Both the position numbers and the translations under genes were made by a program. The notes below the pieces were generated by a model. The model ran no database searches. It saw only the letters and a program-made list of their open reading frames with translations, and was not told the origin of the DNA. A DNA stretch of 32,436 nt. Source: Mucilaginibacter sp. Lineage in GTDB: Bacteria; Bacteroidota; Bacteroidia; Sphingobacteriales; Sphingobacteriaceae. The DNA lies in assembly GCA_028287975.1 (NCBI GenBank), contig JAQBOP010000061.1, positions 1 through 32,436 on the forward strand. Reading direction: 5' to 3'. Of this stretch, positions 9,149-16,536 are shown one piece after another (position 1 is the first letter of the stretch; every line of letters starts with the position of its first letter).

Positions 9149-10561
9149 ATGAAAAAGATATTTTCTCATAAGAATAACATACTGGCGGTTTGCTTGCTGA
9201 TCGCGGTAAGTACATTTGTTTCCTGCAAAAAATTACTTGAAATACCGCCCAACTCGCCAACGGCAATTACAAGGGCGGAACAATTTGTAGATAGCGCTTC
9301 AACACTTTCTGCTGTTGTTGGGACCTATACCTATAATTTCACACAGGGTTTTGCTTACGGTGATGGTTACCTGACTATGGCTACATCGCTTTCGGCCCAT
9401 GAAATAAAGTATACCAGTACGGCGGACCAGCAGCAGTTTTATAATTACAGCCTGACCCCCTTAAACAGCAAGGTAAATTCGTTGTGGAACTATCCTTATT
9501 CCAGCATTTACGCGGTAAATGATGTGTTGGCTGGCGTAACCGGCAATAGTAACTTGTCCGCATCATTTATCAAGCAAATTACCGGCGAGATGAAAGTGCT
9601 GCGGGCGTTATATTATTTTAACCATGTTAATTTATTTGGCGGCGTACCTTTGCCAACTTCAACCGATTACAGTGTTAACGCACAGTTGCCGCAAGCTCCC
9701 ATTGCTGCTGTATATGCCCAAATAATGGCGGACCTGGCAGATGCCAAAACAAAATTATCGGCCACCTATCCGTCAAACCAAAGGGCACGGCCAAATTTAT
9801 ATGTAGCACTGGCCCTGCAAGCAAAGGTTAATTTGTATCGGGAAAACTGGCAGGCTGCCTATAACGAAGCAGATTCGGTTATTAAATCGGGGGTGTATAC
9901 CTTGGGTACTCCTTTAACCGGCGTCTTTTTGAACGGCAGCAAAGAGGCGATTTGGCAAATACCCGTTACAAGTTCCTTCCAGGGAACAGCAGAAGCATCA
10001 CTTTTTATACCTTCATCTTCTACGCGCAACCCAACTTATGTAGTAACCGATTCCTTGTTACAACAATTTGATACCGGAGATCTGCGGCTTACCACCTGGC
10101 TGGGTAAGAATGTTGTGAGCGGCATTAATTTATATTATCCCGCTAAATACAAGCAAACATCCAAGTTAACATCGGGTCAGGAAGATTACATGATCTTCAG
10201 GTTAGGTGAAGTGTACCTGATCCGCGCTGAAGCCGCTGCCCAACTCAATAACCTTGGCCAGGCGGTAACTGATGTCAATACCATACGCACCCGCGCTGGT
10301 TTAGGCGCAAGCACCGTTAATGCAGCTTCACAAACTGCAGTATTGGCCGCGGTTAGAAAGGAAAGACGGACAGAATTGTGCTTTGAATGGGCTAACAGGT
10401 GGTTTGATTTAAACAGGACTGTTAAGGATGCCAAATATCCGGCAAACGGACAAGCGGCTGCCGTATTAGATGGATATACCGCTAATTATGCGGTTTACCC
10501 AATCCCACAGGCACAGCTGCAATTAAACAGTCACCTGATACAAAATCCAGGCTATCATTGA
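9149..10561 (+). CDS. SusD/RagB-family nutrient-binding lipoprotein
   Basis: Cell-surface lipoprotein that caps the SusC barrel and captures substrate. A lipobox TFVSC places the acylated cysteine at residue 26, followed by KK and by the LLEIPPNSPT segment typical of SusD proteins. The helical TPR-like core (LWNYPYSSIYAVNDVLAG, VLRALYYFNHVNLFGGVPLP, LRLGEVYLIRAEA-type segments) and the conserved C-terminal ERRTELCFEWANRWFDLNR motif are all present. At 470 aa it is complete. It starts 12 bp after susC, so the two are co-transcribed. Substrate class cannot be read from sequence; no glycoside hydrolase lies nearby, and the adjacent protease makes a peptide or protein-derived substrate possible. 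Confidence 0.95.
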   Translation: MKKIFSHKNNILAVCLLIAVSTFVSCKKLLEIPPNSPTAITRAEQFVDSASTLSAVVGTYTYNFTQGFAYGDGYLTMATSLSAHEIKYTSTADQQQFYNYSLTPLNSKVNSLWNYPYSSIYAVNDVLAGVTGNSNLSASFIKQITGEMKVLRALYYFNHVNLFGGVPLPTSTDYSVNAQLPQAPIAAVYAQIMADLADAKTKLSATYPSNQRARPNLYVALALQAKVNLYRENWQAAYNEADSVIKSGVYTLGTPLTGVFLNGSKEAIWQIPVTSSFQGTAEASLFIPSSSTRNPTYVVTDSLLQQFDTGDLRLTTWLGKNVVSGINLYYPAKYKQTSKLTSGQEDYMIFRLGEVYLIRAEAAAQLNNLGQAVTDVNTIRTRAGLGASTVNAASQTAVLAAVRKERRTELCFEWANRWFDLNRTVKDAKYPANGQAAAVLDGYTANYAVYPIPQAQLQLNSHLIQNPGYH

Positions 10562-10943
10562 TCAACATACTGCGGATAAATAAACTTAAAATCGTTTGCG
10601 GGGCATCTACTTTGTGCCGCGTTGGTGTAACGCTGTGCTTTATTTACACCCTGCAAACGATTTTAATTATAAGCATTGAAACTGCTAAATTTCTTTCCCG
10701 GCAATCCAACCCATTACCGGCAAAACGATTCAAATCTTTTATGGTAATGATTTATAACCATTATAAACCTATCGGCTAACGCCAGACGTGGGTTTGGCCC
10801 ATAGGATGGCATTTGATGTATTGAAAAATTGAAATTATCTGCCGAACACTTGATGGCCATCTTATTATAACTATTAGTTACGAACCGGTTTCTCTATGCG
10901 AAGGTATAAACCGGATATGCGGAATTAAATTAAAAAACGACAA
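10562..10943. other. Intergenic region between susD and tlpA-like gene
   Basis: No convincing gene. A short frame at 10558-10779 has no homology I recognise and runs across the inverted repeat listed separately. The rest is plain AT-rich sequence leading to the start at 10944. Confidence 0.6.
10586..10666. repeat. Nested inverted repeat after susD
   Basis: The outer arms TTAAAATCGTTTGC (10586-10599) and GCAAACGATTTTAA (10653-10666) are perfect 14-bp complements. The pairing can be extended inward by a G-T wobble and GGG/CCC. Inside the loop is a second hairpin, GGTGTAA (10624-10630) with TTACACC (10644-10650). It lies 25 bp after the susD stop. It may act as a terminator or attenuator between susD and the next gene, or be a small palindromic element. 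It lacks a classic compact GC stem with a U tract. Confidence 0.65.
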
Positions 10944-12092
10944 ATGAAAAACATCAATAAATTTTGGGGGGCCGTAGCCATTGCACTTTTGCCTGGGGCA
11001 TTATTTGCACAAAGCGGCAATTATACAATAACCGGTAAAGTTGCGCCTTTGCCAGCCACAGCAAAAGCTTATTTAATTTATATAGGTGCGGAAGGAGATC
11101 AACAAATAGATTCATCGGAGGTTACTAACAGCGGCTTTAGCTTTAATGGTACTGTAGAAAGCCCCAGAGTGGCTTACCTGATGATAAATAAATTAGGAAC
11201 TGGCCCCAACCAACGAGGAATGAGTTCTGTTATTATGTATTTGGAGCCCGCCACACTTATCTTAAGCAGTCCTGATTCGTTAAAAAATTCCATAGTTACC
11301 GGTGGACCGGTAAATGCCGATGCGGCGAGGGCAAAAACGGCATTATTGACCGCTAATCAAAAAATGGATGCTTTGAAAATGGAATATGCAGCAGCAACCC
11401 CGGATCAAAAGCAATCAAAAGAGTTTCGTGAGACTATGAATAAAAGGGCTGATGCGATAAGAAATGAACAAAAACAAGTTTTAATCTCCTTTATTCAGAC
11501 AAATCCTAATTCAGTGATGAGCTTTTTAATTTTAAAAAAGCTGGGAGACGATGGTGCCGACTATACCAAAATTGAGCCGCTTTTTGCGTCCTTGTCACCT
11601 GCCATACGCTCAAGCAAAATCGGCGTTGAATATGCCACTGAATTGGAAAAAATGAAACATATTTCTATTGGTGCGACAGCCCCTGACTTTACAATGGCTG
11701 ATACTTCAGGCAAACAAGTTTCATTACATGATTTTAAGGGTAAATATGTATTAATTGATTTTTGGGCCAGCTGGTGCGGTCCTTGCAGAGCGGAAAATCC
11801 GAATGTAGTGAAAAACTACAATAAGTATAAAGATAGGGGCTTCAACGTTTTAGGTGTGTCCCTCGATCAGCCTGGTGCCAAAGATAAATGGCTGAAAGCA
11901 ATTCATGATGATCACTTAACCTGGACACAGGTATCAGATCTTCAATACATGAATAATGTTGCCGCTAAATTATATTCTGTTCAGGCAATTCCTGAAAACT
12001 TTTTGATTAGCCCCGATGGAAAAATCGTCGCTAAAGATTTAAGCGGAGAGGCTTTAAATGACGAACTGGACAAAATATTTGGCAAAATGTAA
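10944..12092 (+). CDS. TlpA-like thioredoxin-domain protein (DUF4369), second copy
   Basis: Predicted exported thiol-disulfide oxidoreductase, 382 aa, paralogue of the gene at 1642. Signal peptide MKNINKFWGAVAIALLPGALFA, then a DUF4369-like domain (YTITGKV, SSEVTNSGFSFNGTVESP) to about residue 115, a charged helical linker about 125-185, and a TlpA fold from about 240 with the WCGPC redox motif (Cys278, Cys281) and IPENF. Both copies follow the same plan and share segments such as YVLIDFWASWC and LTWTQVSDL, which supports duplication of the whole fecR-susC-susD-tlpA unit. It is separated from susD by 382 bp with an inverted repeat, so it may have its own promoter. Confidence 0.9.
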   Translation: MKNINKFWGAVAIALLPGALFAQSGNYTITGKVAPLPATAKAYLIYIGAEGDQQIDSSEVTNSGFSFNGTVESPRVAYLMINKLGTGPNQRGMSSVIMYLEPATLILSSPDSLKNSIVTGGPVNADAARAKTALLTANQKMDALKMEYAAATPDQKQSKEFRETMNKRADAIRNEQKQVLISFIQTNPNSVMSFLILKKLGDDGADYTKIEPLFASLSPAIRSSKIGVEYATELEKMKHISIGATAPDFTMADTSGKQVSLHDFKGKYVLIDFWASWCGPCRAENPNVVKNYNKYKDRGFNVLGVSLDQPGAKDKWLKAIHDDHLTWTQVSDLQYMNNVAAKLYSVQAIPENFLISPDGKIVAKDLSGEALNDELDKIFGKM

Positions 12093-12153
12093 TTTACGAC
12101 CTTTACCGGATCCTAATTTCTTATTAATAAATTACAGTTGATAATTATTGATG

Positions 12154-12190
12154 AAAGCCTTCCTGATTTGGGGGGCTTTATTGTTTTACA
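12154..12190 (+). terminator. Probable rho-independent terminator
   Basis: AAAGCC (12154-12159) pairs with GGCTTT (12174-12179), and the inner TTCC and GGGG extend the stem with two wobble pairs. A T-rich run follows. It lies 62 bp after the tlpA-like stop and could also serve the convergent chimeric ORF. Confidence 0.65.
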
Positions 12191-12221
12191 ATGCACTTCC
12201 TATAGTATGCCGCCGTCATAA

Positions 12222-12479
12222 CTAATTGAAATGCTGATTCCGGTAAGTCACGGGGCTGAAACCGGTTTCTTTTTTGAAAAGTCTCGAAAAATACGGAGGA
12301 TTTTCAAATCCGAGTTGATAGGCGATCTCCGCCACTGTGATATCGGCACCAATCAATAGGTTTTTCGCTTCGGAGAGCAGGCTGTTGTAACGATCATAAA
12401 TTTCCACAAACGCCGCCCGGTTCCCTGCCTGGAGTAGGGAAGCCAATTCGTTGTCAGTTAGGGTGCTGATCGCTTGCAT
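12222..12479 (-). pseudogene. Chimeric ORF: ECF sigma N-terminus joined to AraC HTH C-terminus
   Basis: The 85-aa frame is uninterrupted but its halves belong to different families. Residues 1-32 (ISTLTDNELASLLQAGNRAA then FVEIYDRY) are the typical N-terminus of Sphingobacteriaceae ECF sigma factors. Residues 33-85 (LSEAKNLLIGADITVAEIAY, then QLGFENPPYFSRLFKKETG) are the second helix-turn-helix of an AraC-family regulator with its usual end. The sigma region 2 core, sigma region 4 and the first AraC HTH are all absent. The most likely origin is a deletion joining two genes in frame. Whether the small product is made or binds DNA is unknown. The upstream AT-rich stretch looks like an ordinary promoter region. 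Confidence 0.7.
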
Positions 12480-13179
12480 TTTTAAAGAATCAAAAAACGA
12501 ATTTATAATTAAAATAACATAAAATCAACATTTGCAAAACGTTAAGATGAATTCTAAAGCCCTGCCGCAAGCGGCTCCCGGCATCACGCTCGGTTCCCGG
12601 CGGGTTCCGCTCGCCGCCAGCCTCGCCCACACACGCAAAACAGTGCTACGCACAGATTTGCTTCGGCCTTTCCCGCACAAAAAGCGCATTCCCTATTCAC
12701 CGCCGCCGCGAAGATAGCCCACCGCCGGGATAAAAAGTAAAGACTATACAAGCGGGCAGTTGTTTTTTGTTTTTCAACGGCTTGCCCGGTCTTGACTTTT
12801 TACCCGGCTCGCGCTGGTTGTTGCTCAAGCGTTGAATATGGCCTATCCTGTTCACCGGGATTGGCGGCAATAAAAACGGGGTTGATCCAAAAAGGCGGCA
12901 TTTTGAAAGCAGGCGATAAGTCTTAGTTTTGCCGCATTAGCCTTTGAAACCCTTATGAGAACTACCTATTTCGTTTGCTCCGACAGCAGATCAATCATTC
13001 TCAAAAATTAACATAAAACATTAGCCTTGCGCGTTTAAAGATGTATTTTCATTTTATGTAATTTGATTTTCCCAGCTCAGGCAACAAAAACAAAAGAGCT
13101 AATAAAAAACATGAAATAGCTATCACAGAAATAATAACTTTATGTTTTTTGTGTTTTGCATAACATATTGCAGAATATT
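12480..13179. other. Non-coding region with GC-richer block
   Basis: No supported gene. About 12540-12960 is richer in G and C than the flanks and has a GCCGC-aa-GCGGC hairpin near 12565 and the long inverted repeat at 12725-12807. The short frame at 12532-12717 (proline- and arginine-rich, no family) looks spurious. From about 12960 to 13179 the sequence becomes AT-rich again with nothing recognisable. The block's character is reminiscent of remains of mobile DNA, but no integrase, transposase or attachment site is visible. Confidence 0.5.
12725..12807. repeat. Long imperfect inverted repeat
   Basis: The left arm at 12725-12744 (CCGGGATAAAAAGTAAAGAC) pairs with the right arm at 12789-12807 (GTCTTGACTTTTTACCCGG), with one mismatch and one bulge. 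The interior pairs again: CGGGCA with TGCCCG and GTTG with CAAC, around a T-rich loop. The whole can fold into an extended cruciform or hairpin of about 83 bp. It may be a strong terminator-like RNA hairpin, a transfer or processing site of a lost element, or a structured RNA. Confidence 0.7.
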
Positions 13180-13875
13180 TTATTTATTCCTATTCCTTTT
13201 TGATCTGATAATAAAACCCAAAGCCAAAAAAATAATTATGGCTGTTATAATTAGCAGGACGATTCTTAAGTCCCCTTCCACAGGCAGGGCGGTTAGTATC
13301 ATATTGTCAAAATATCCATCATTAGCTCCACCAACATGCCGGATGGCTTTCAACTGAATTCTTATAAATCTTGTTAATGGGGCAACTGAAAAGGTATCTG
13401 CAATTAATCGCCACTTACTTAATGCCCTTGTTGAATCGGTTTTGAAAATATTGATGATTTTTGTTTTTGAACTATCTAATCCGGTAAGAATGATTTGAGC
13501 CTGGTCGGAGTTTGGGCCCTGGTCAAGCGATTGCACATATCCGTTGAAAGCAAACTGCTGTTTATGCTTATCGATTTCCGGAGCATAGTTGGAAACATTT
13601 ACATCTTGCTGTAAAATACCTAATGTATCATTGCCGGCAAAAAAAATATATCTCCCGTTTTGTGCATACGCACAATCATGGTGGGTGCTATCTTCTTCAG
13701 GCGAAATCCAGTGTCCCTGCACATTTACCCATCCCCTGGGAACGCTGTCGTATTTGGGCAACTCTGCGCTTCCATTGATGACAAGGTTTTGTAATGGCCC
13801 GCTGTGTTTATTACATGATACTATAAACAAATACAGCGGCAGGAAAAATATTATAATAGTGATGCACTTTCTCAT
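13180..13875 (-). CDS. Surface lipoprotein with carbohydrate-binding-like domain and C-terminal TM
   Basis: Predicted envelope protein, 231 aa from the ATG at 13875, chosen because it gives a clean signal MRKCITIIIFFLPLYLF with lipobox FIVSC (Cys21). The upstream ATG at 13953 would add 26 residues before it. The body opens with LVINGSAELPKYDSVPRGW, the pattern seen at the start of beta-sandwich carbohydrate-binding-like modules, and continues with many beta segments to about residue 200. It ends with a hydrophobic segment (IVLLIITAIIIFLALGFII) and a basic tail RSKRNRNK, so it may be anchored at both ends. Its last third is duplicated as a fragment at 14153-14324. Function unknown; ligand binding is inference. 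Confidence 0.7.
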   Translation of the reverse strand: MRKCITIIIFFLPLYLFIVSCNKHSGPLQNLVINGSAELPKYDSVPRGWVNVQGHWISPEEDSTHHDCAYAQNGRYIFFAGNDTLGILQQDVNVSNYAPEIDKHKQQFAFNGYVQSLDQGPNSDQAQIILTGLDSSKTKIINIFKTDSTRALSKWRLIADTFSVAPLTRFIRIQLKAIRHVGGANDGYFDNMILTALPVEGDLRIVLLIITAIIIFLALGFIIRSKRNRNK

Positions 13876-13954
13876 TCGACTAATTGTTTTCGGTGAATAA
13901 ACATTTCTCTTACATTCAGTTTTTACTTTCCTTATACCCGCCAGGGATACCATG

Positions 13955-14152
13955 CCTGTTGAGAATGGTATGTCAAACTTGCCATCGGTTATAGTTCCTC
14001 ATTGTCCAGTAGCTGTTGTTTTCCCATTTATGGTATAAGAAAATATATCGTCGCCGGAAGCCGGCGCTGCTGTTGTGCTTGTATCACCTGTATTACCTGC
14101 TGTGCCTGCATTGTGGCTGCCGCAGGTGGTGATGATGAATATACAAAATGTA
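13955..14152 (-). pseudogene. Lipoprotein remnant with internal deletion
   Basis: On the - strand the sequence reads a lipoprotein signal end (CIFIITTCGSHNAGTAGNTG), a FSYTINGK segment, then an in-frame stop followed at once by TDGKFDIPF, the C-terminal signature of the neighbouring lipoprotein family (compare ITDGKFDLLK at 15793). The whole middle of the gene is missing. It directly abuts the duplicated gene tail at 14153. Confidence 0.65.
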
Positions 14153-14324
14153 AGCAGGATGATTCTTAAGCCCCTTCCACAGGCAGGGCGGTAAGTGTCC
14201 TATTGTAAAAATATCCATCATTAGCTCCACCAACATGCCGGATGGCTTTCAACTGAATTCTTATAAATCTTGTTAATGGGGTAACTGAAAAGGTATCTGC
14301 AACTAGTCGCCACCTATTTAATGC
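14153..14324 (-). pseudogene. Duplicated C-terminal fragment of the 13180 gene
   Basis: This segment is nearly identical to 13254-13425, the part of the 13180 gene encoding LTRFIRIQLKAIRHVGGAND and flanking residues. It keeps the reading frame as far as LPVEGA, then stops. The copy differs at several bases, for example DNM has become YNR. It has no start, so it is a non-functional fragment. A hairpin lies at its boundary (14317-14341). Confidence 0.8.
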
Positions 14325-14341
14325 AAGGCAGACGCATTAAA
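14317..14341. terminator. Small hairpin after the 14345 gene
   Basis: TTTAATGC (14317-14324) and GCATTAAA (14334-14341) are perfect 8-bp complements around a 9-nt loop, immediately after the stop of the - strand gene at 14345. It is AT-rich and could be a weak terminator. It also marks the end of the duplicated 172-bp segment. Confidence 0.4.
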
Positions 14342-14344
14342 AAT

Positions 14345-14752
14345 CTATTGCACTGTGTAGTGACACGATGCAAATGACTGCGTGGCCGGCTTCACTTGTA
14401 CCGGATTTGTTGCTTTTATAGCTCCATTTACTGATATAGTTATTAAGTAATCAACTTCCTCTGATGATAAATTCTTATTTGTTATGCCGATAGATGCGTT
14501 AAACGGTTTTTTAGAAACAGTAAAATTTAATACGCCATTTTGAAATGCTGATAAATCCGTTGCAGTTACACTGGAATCTCTTTTGTCAGTATAGGTAACC
14601 AAATCAATCCAATTGTGATGAATCGGGTCCAACGGACTAATTTGATATTCTATTTCCACTGTGCTATCAGCAGGCGTGGTTTTATTTTTTTTGCAGGAAA
14701 GCAAACAAAATACAGTGGATGAAATGATTGACAGAATAATTATCTTTTTCAT
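14345..14752 (-). CDS. Small lipoprotein of unknown function
   Basis: 135 aa with a clear lipoprotein signal: MKKIIILSIISSTVFCLLSC with the acylated cysteine at residue 20, followed by KKNK. The mature part is about 115 residues of predicted beta structure (VEIEYQISPLD, GVLNFTVSKKP, VDYLITISVNG) with no catalytic motif, and I do not recognise a family. It starts 5 bp after the end of a broken lipoprotein paralogue (14757-14985), in the same direction, so it may once have been the downstream gene of that operon. Probably outer-membrane anchored. Confidence 0.75.
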   Translation of the reverse strand: MKKIIILSIISSTVFCLLSCKKNKTTPADSTVEIEYQISPLDPIHHNWIDLVTYTDKRDSSVTATDLSAFQNGVLNFTVSKKPFNASIGITNKNLSSEEVDYLITISVNGAIKATNPVQVKPATQSFASCHYTVQ

Positions 14753-14756
14753 GTGT

Positions 14757-14985
14757 TTAAATTTTGTAAGTAATTGAAAATGAATATACTAATTTAATCA
14801 TACCCGTATAAAAACTTCCATTGCGGTTAGATGCATCGCCGCCGGAATTACCTGAAGCGATATTTGATGTACTTTCTTTACCTGTTGGTGCTGAACTGTT
14901 GGATGAACAAGCAAATAAGAAACAGGCTGAAAGGATAATCGCGATAATAATTTTAAATATTGCATGTATTTTTTTTAAAAATTTA
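14757..14985 (-). pseudogene. Truncated paralogue of the small lipoproteins
   Basis: Reads IILSACFLFACSSNSSAPTG, then SGNSGGDASNRNGSFY, and then ends. This matches the N-terminal cassette of the lipoproteins at 15104 and 19220 (LFACSSNGS, NSGGGS, NGSFSY). No ATG lies in this frame at the start and the beta domain is gone, so it is a decayed third copy of the cassette. Confidence 0.7.
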
Positions 14986-15103
14986 ATGATTTATTTAAAC
15001 CTTTTCGAAATCATTATTGCCGGGTAACTAAATTTCCCCATCATACCTAAAGTATAAATTAATATTTTTTGTAACGCAATCTTTGTTTATCATATTTCTC
15101 AAA

Positions 15104-15688
15104 CTACCTGGAAGGAGGTGCAAATGGTAGATCAAATTTGCCATCATTTAATTGTACTACTTTTTTTGTATCGGGATCAACCAGGTCGCCTGAAAATGTA
15201 CCCGTAAATCTTGAGGAATTACTTGCAGTAATAACAACTGTTATACCCGAATGGAAATTATAATTGGGTATTTCCGATTTAACTGGAAGGGATAAACTGA
15301 AATTGGCAAAATAAGCAACATTGTTTCCTGAACTGTGCCGGTCTATATCATCCATGGTGATAGTTGTTGTGCCCTTATCAGCAACAGAAAATTCAAACTG
15401 CGGCGGATTTTTTTCAGATGGGTCAACGCTCATTAAAACAAAATAAACGATATTATTAGATTTTTTAAAAGCACAGTTTGCGGTGTTGTCTGTTCCATTA
15501 CCCGAAAAAGTCTTTCCATCAATTGTATACGAAAAACTTGCATTGCCTTTTGCCGAACCACCGCCGGAATTATCGGAAGTGGCATTTGAAGTCCCGCCGT
15601 TACCTGCTGATGTAGAACCGTTGGATGAACAAGCAAATAATATACACGATACTACAAGCATTACTAACCATAGTCTGATATTTTTCAT
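15104..15688 (-). CDS. Small lipoprotein, paralogous family member 1
   Basis: 194 aa. The signal MKNIRLWLVMLVVSCILFAC puts the lipid-modified cysteine at residue 20, followed by a Ser/Gly/Asn-rich linker to about residue 50. The beta-rich domain begins FSYTIDGKTFSG and ends with TGTFSGDL and NDGKFDLPF, the signature shared with 15793, 19220 and two remnants. Its N-terminal half and about 45 bp upstream are almost identical in DNA to those of 19220, while the C-terminal halves differ. It follows the 15793 gene by about 100 bp and probably shares its transcript. Function unknown; the fold suggests ligand binding on the cell surface (inference). Confidence 0.8.
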   Translation of the reverse strand: MKNIRLWLVMLVVSCILFACSSNGSTSAGNGGTSNATSDNSGGGSAKGNASFSYTIDGKTFSGNGTDNTANCAFKKSNNIVYFVLMSVDPSEKNPPQFEFSVADKGTTTITMDDIDRHSSGNNVAYFANFSLSLPVKSEIPNYNFHSGITVVITASNSSRFTGTFSGDLVDPDTKKVVQLNDGKFDLPFAPPSR

Positions 15689-15792
15689 AATATTTTTTTA
15701 TTGTTATTAACTGACCTGATTTTTTATTTAGCAAGCAAAGGAGGCCACAATAAATAGAGTGGGCATCTTTTATTATTAGCCTTGGCTTGTAT

Positions 15793-16311
15793 TTATTTCA
15801 ACAGATCAAACTTACCATCGGTTATTTGCATGGGTATTTTTTTGTCGCCGTCCCAGCGTGACAATTCCCCGGCGAAAGTGCCGGTTAAGTGACCGTTGCT
15901 AAATGAAGTGATCGTTACTGTCACATCACTCCCGGTATAAACCTTCCCGTCAGCGTTATAATAATTTATGATACACCCATCCGCGCCGTGAGGAATATGG
16001 GTGGTTCCGGTGTTTTTAATTTCAAACTGGAATCCTTCCTTTTTTGCGCTGCCATCCAATAGTTCAAAACCGTCTTTAGGACCCTGGGAATCAACGTCAA
16101 GCCTTATTTCAAAAAAACCATTTTGTACCACAAAAGAAGCAGGTTTGCCATCTATTTTACAGGTAATTGTTCCCTTATTTGCAGCGGAAGGTTTTGCGCT
16201 GTCTGCAGTGGTTGCATTGCTTGTATTGCCTGCTGCGCCTGCGTTGCCGCTGCCGCAAGATGCTATTATTAATCCTGCTAATGCAAGTGTGGTAATTGAT
16301 AAATGGTTCAT
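15793..16311 (-). CDS. Small lipoprotein, paralogous family member 2
   Basis: 172 aa. Signal MNHLSITTLALAGLIIASC with the lipid-modified cysteine at residue 19, then an Ala/Ser/Asn-rich linker, then a beta domain that starts ITCKIDGKPASFVV and ends TGTFAGEL and ITDGKFDLLK. The segment VTVTITSFSNGHLTGTF matches VTITITSIDATHVAGTF in 19220, so the family link is clear although the N-terminal cassette differs. Its promoter region carries the direct-repeat site at 16384-16413, 73 bp before the start, so it is a candidate target of the LytTR regulator. No catalytic residues are apparent. Confidence 0.8.
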   Translation of the reverse strand: MNHLSITTLALAGLIIASCGSGNAGAAGNTSNATTADSAKPSAANKGTITCKIDGKPASFVVQNGFFEIRLDVDSQGPKDGFELLDGSAKKEGFQFEIKNTGTTHIPHGADGCIINYYNADGKVYTGSDVTVTITSFSNGHLTGTFAGELSRWDGDKKIPMQITDGKFDLLK

Positions 16312-16343
16312 TGTTTTGTTTTTGTGTTTACATTAAGATGGCA

Positions 16344-16413
16344 TGAAGGTACCTTTGAAAAAGAATCGAATTATAAAATAACCGATAGACATGCTTCTAA
16401 AATCGTCAAACAT
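16344..16413 (-). promoter_or_regulatory. Candidate LytTR operator and promoter, site A
   Basis: On the - strand: ATGTTTGAC, 12 bp including GATTTT, then ATGTCTATC followed by GG (16384-16413). A -7-like TACCTTCA lies 32 bp downstream (16344-16351), 33 bp before the start at 16311. The layout matches sites B and C. Confidence 0.65.
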
Positions 16414-16536
16414 TTTTCGTTTTGTTGTAATAATGGATCTACATGGAAAAATGGCTTACAGCTTTACACCACTTCAGGCATTACACAGCCGGACGCTCTT
16501 TTTAAACATTGGTCATTACCAATAACAGATTATCTA

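Noticed and set aside
10558..10779. 73-aa frame after susD
   Set aside because: It overlaps the susD stop and crosses the inverted repeat; its sequence resembles nothing known.
12532..12717. 61-aa frame in the GC-richer block
   Set aside because: Proline/arginine-rich translation with no family or signal, overlapping a palindromic non-coding block; more likely chance.
12540..12960. CRISPR array or integron attachment site
   Set aside because: No regularly spaced direct repeats, no cas genes and no integrase; only inverted repeats are present.
13060..13180. Short hydrophobic stretch on the - strand after the 13180 gene
   Set aside because: Reads like a membrane segment but has no start codon and no ribosome binding site in frame.
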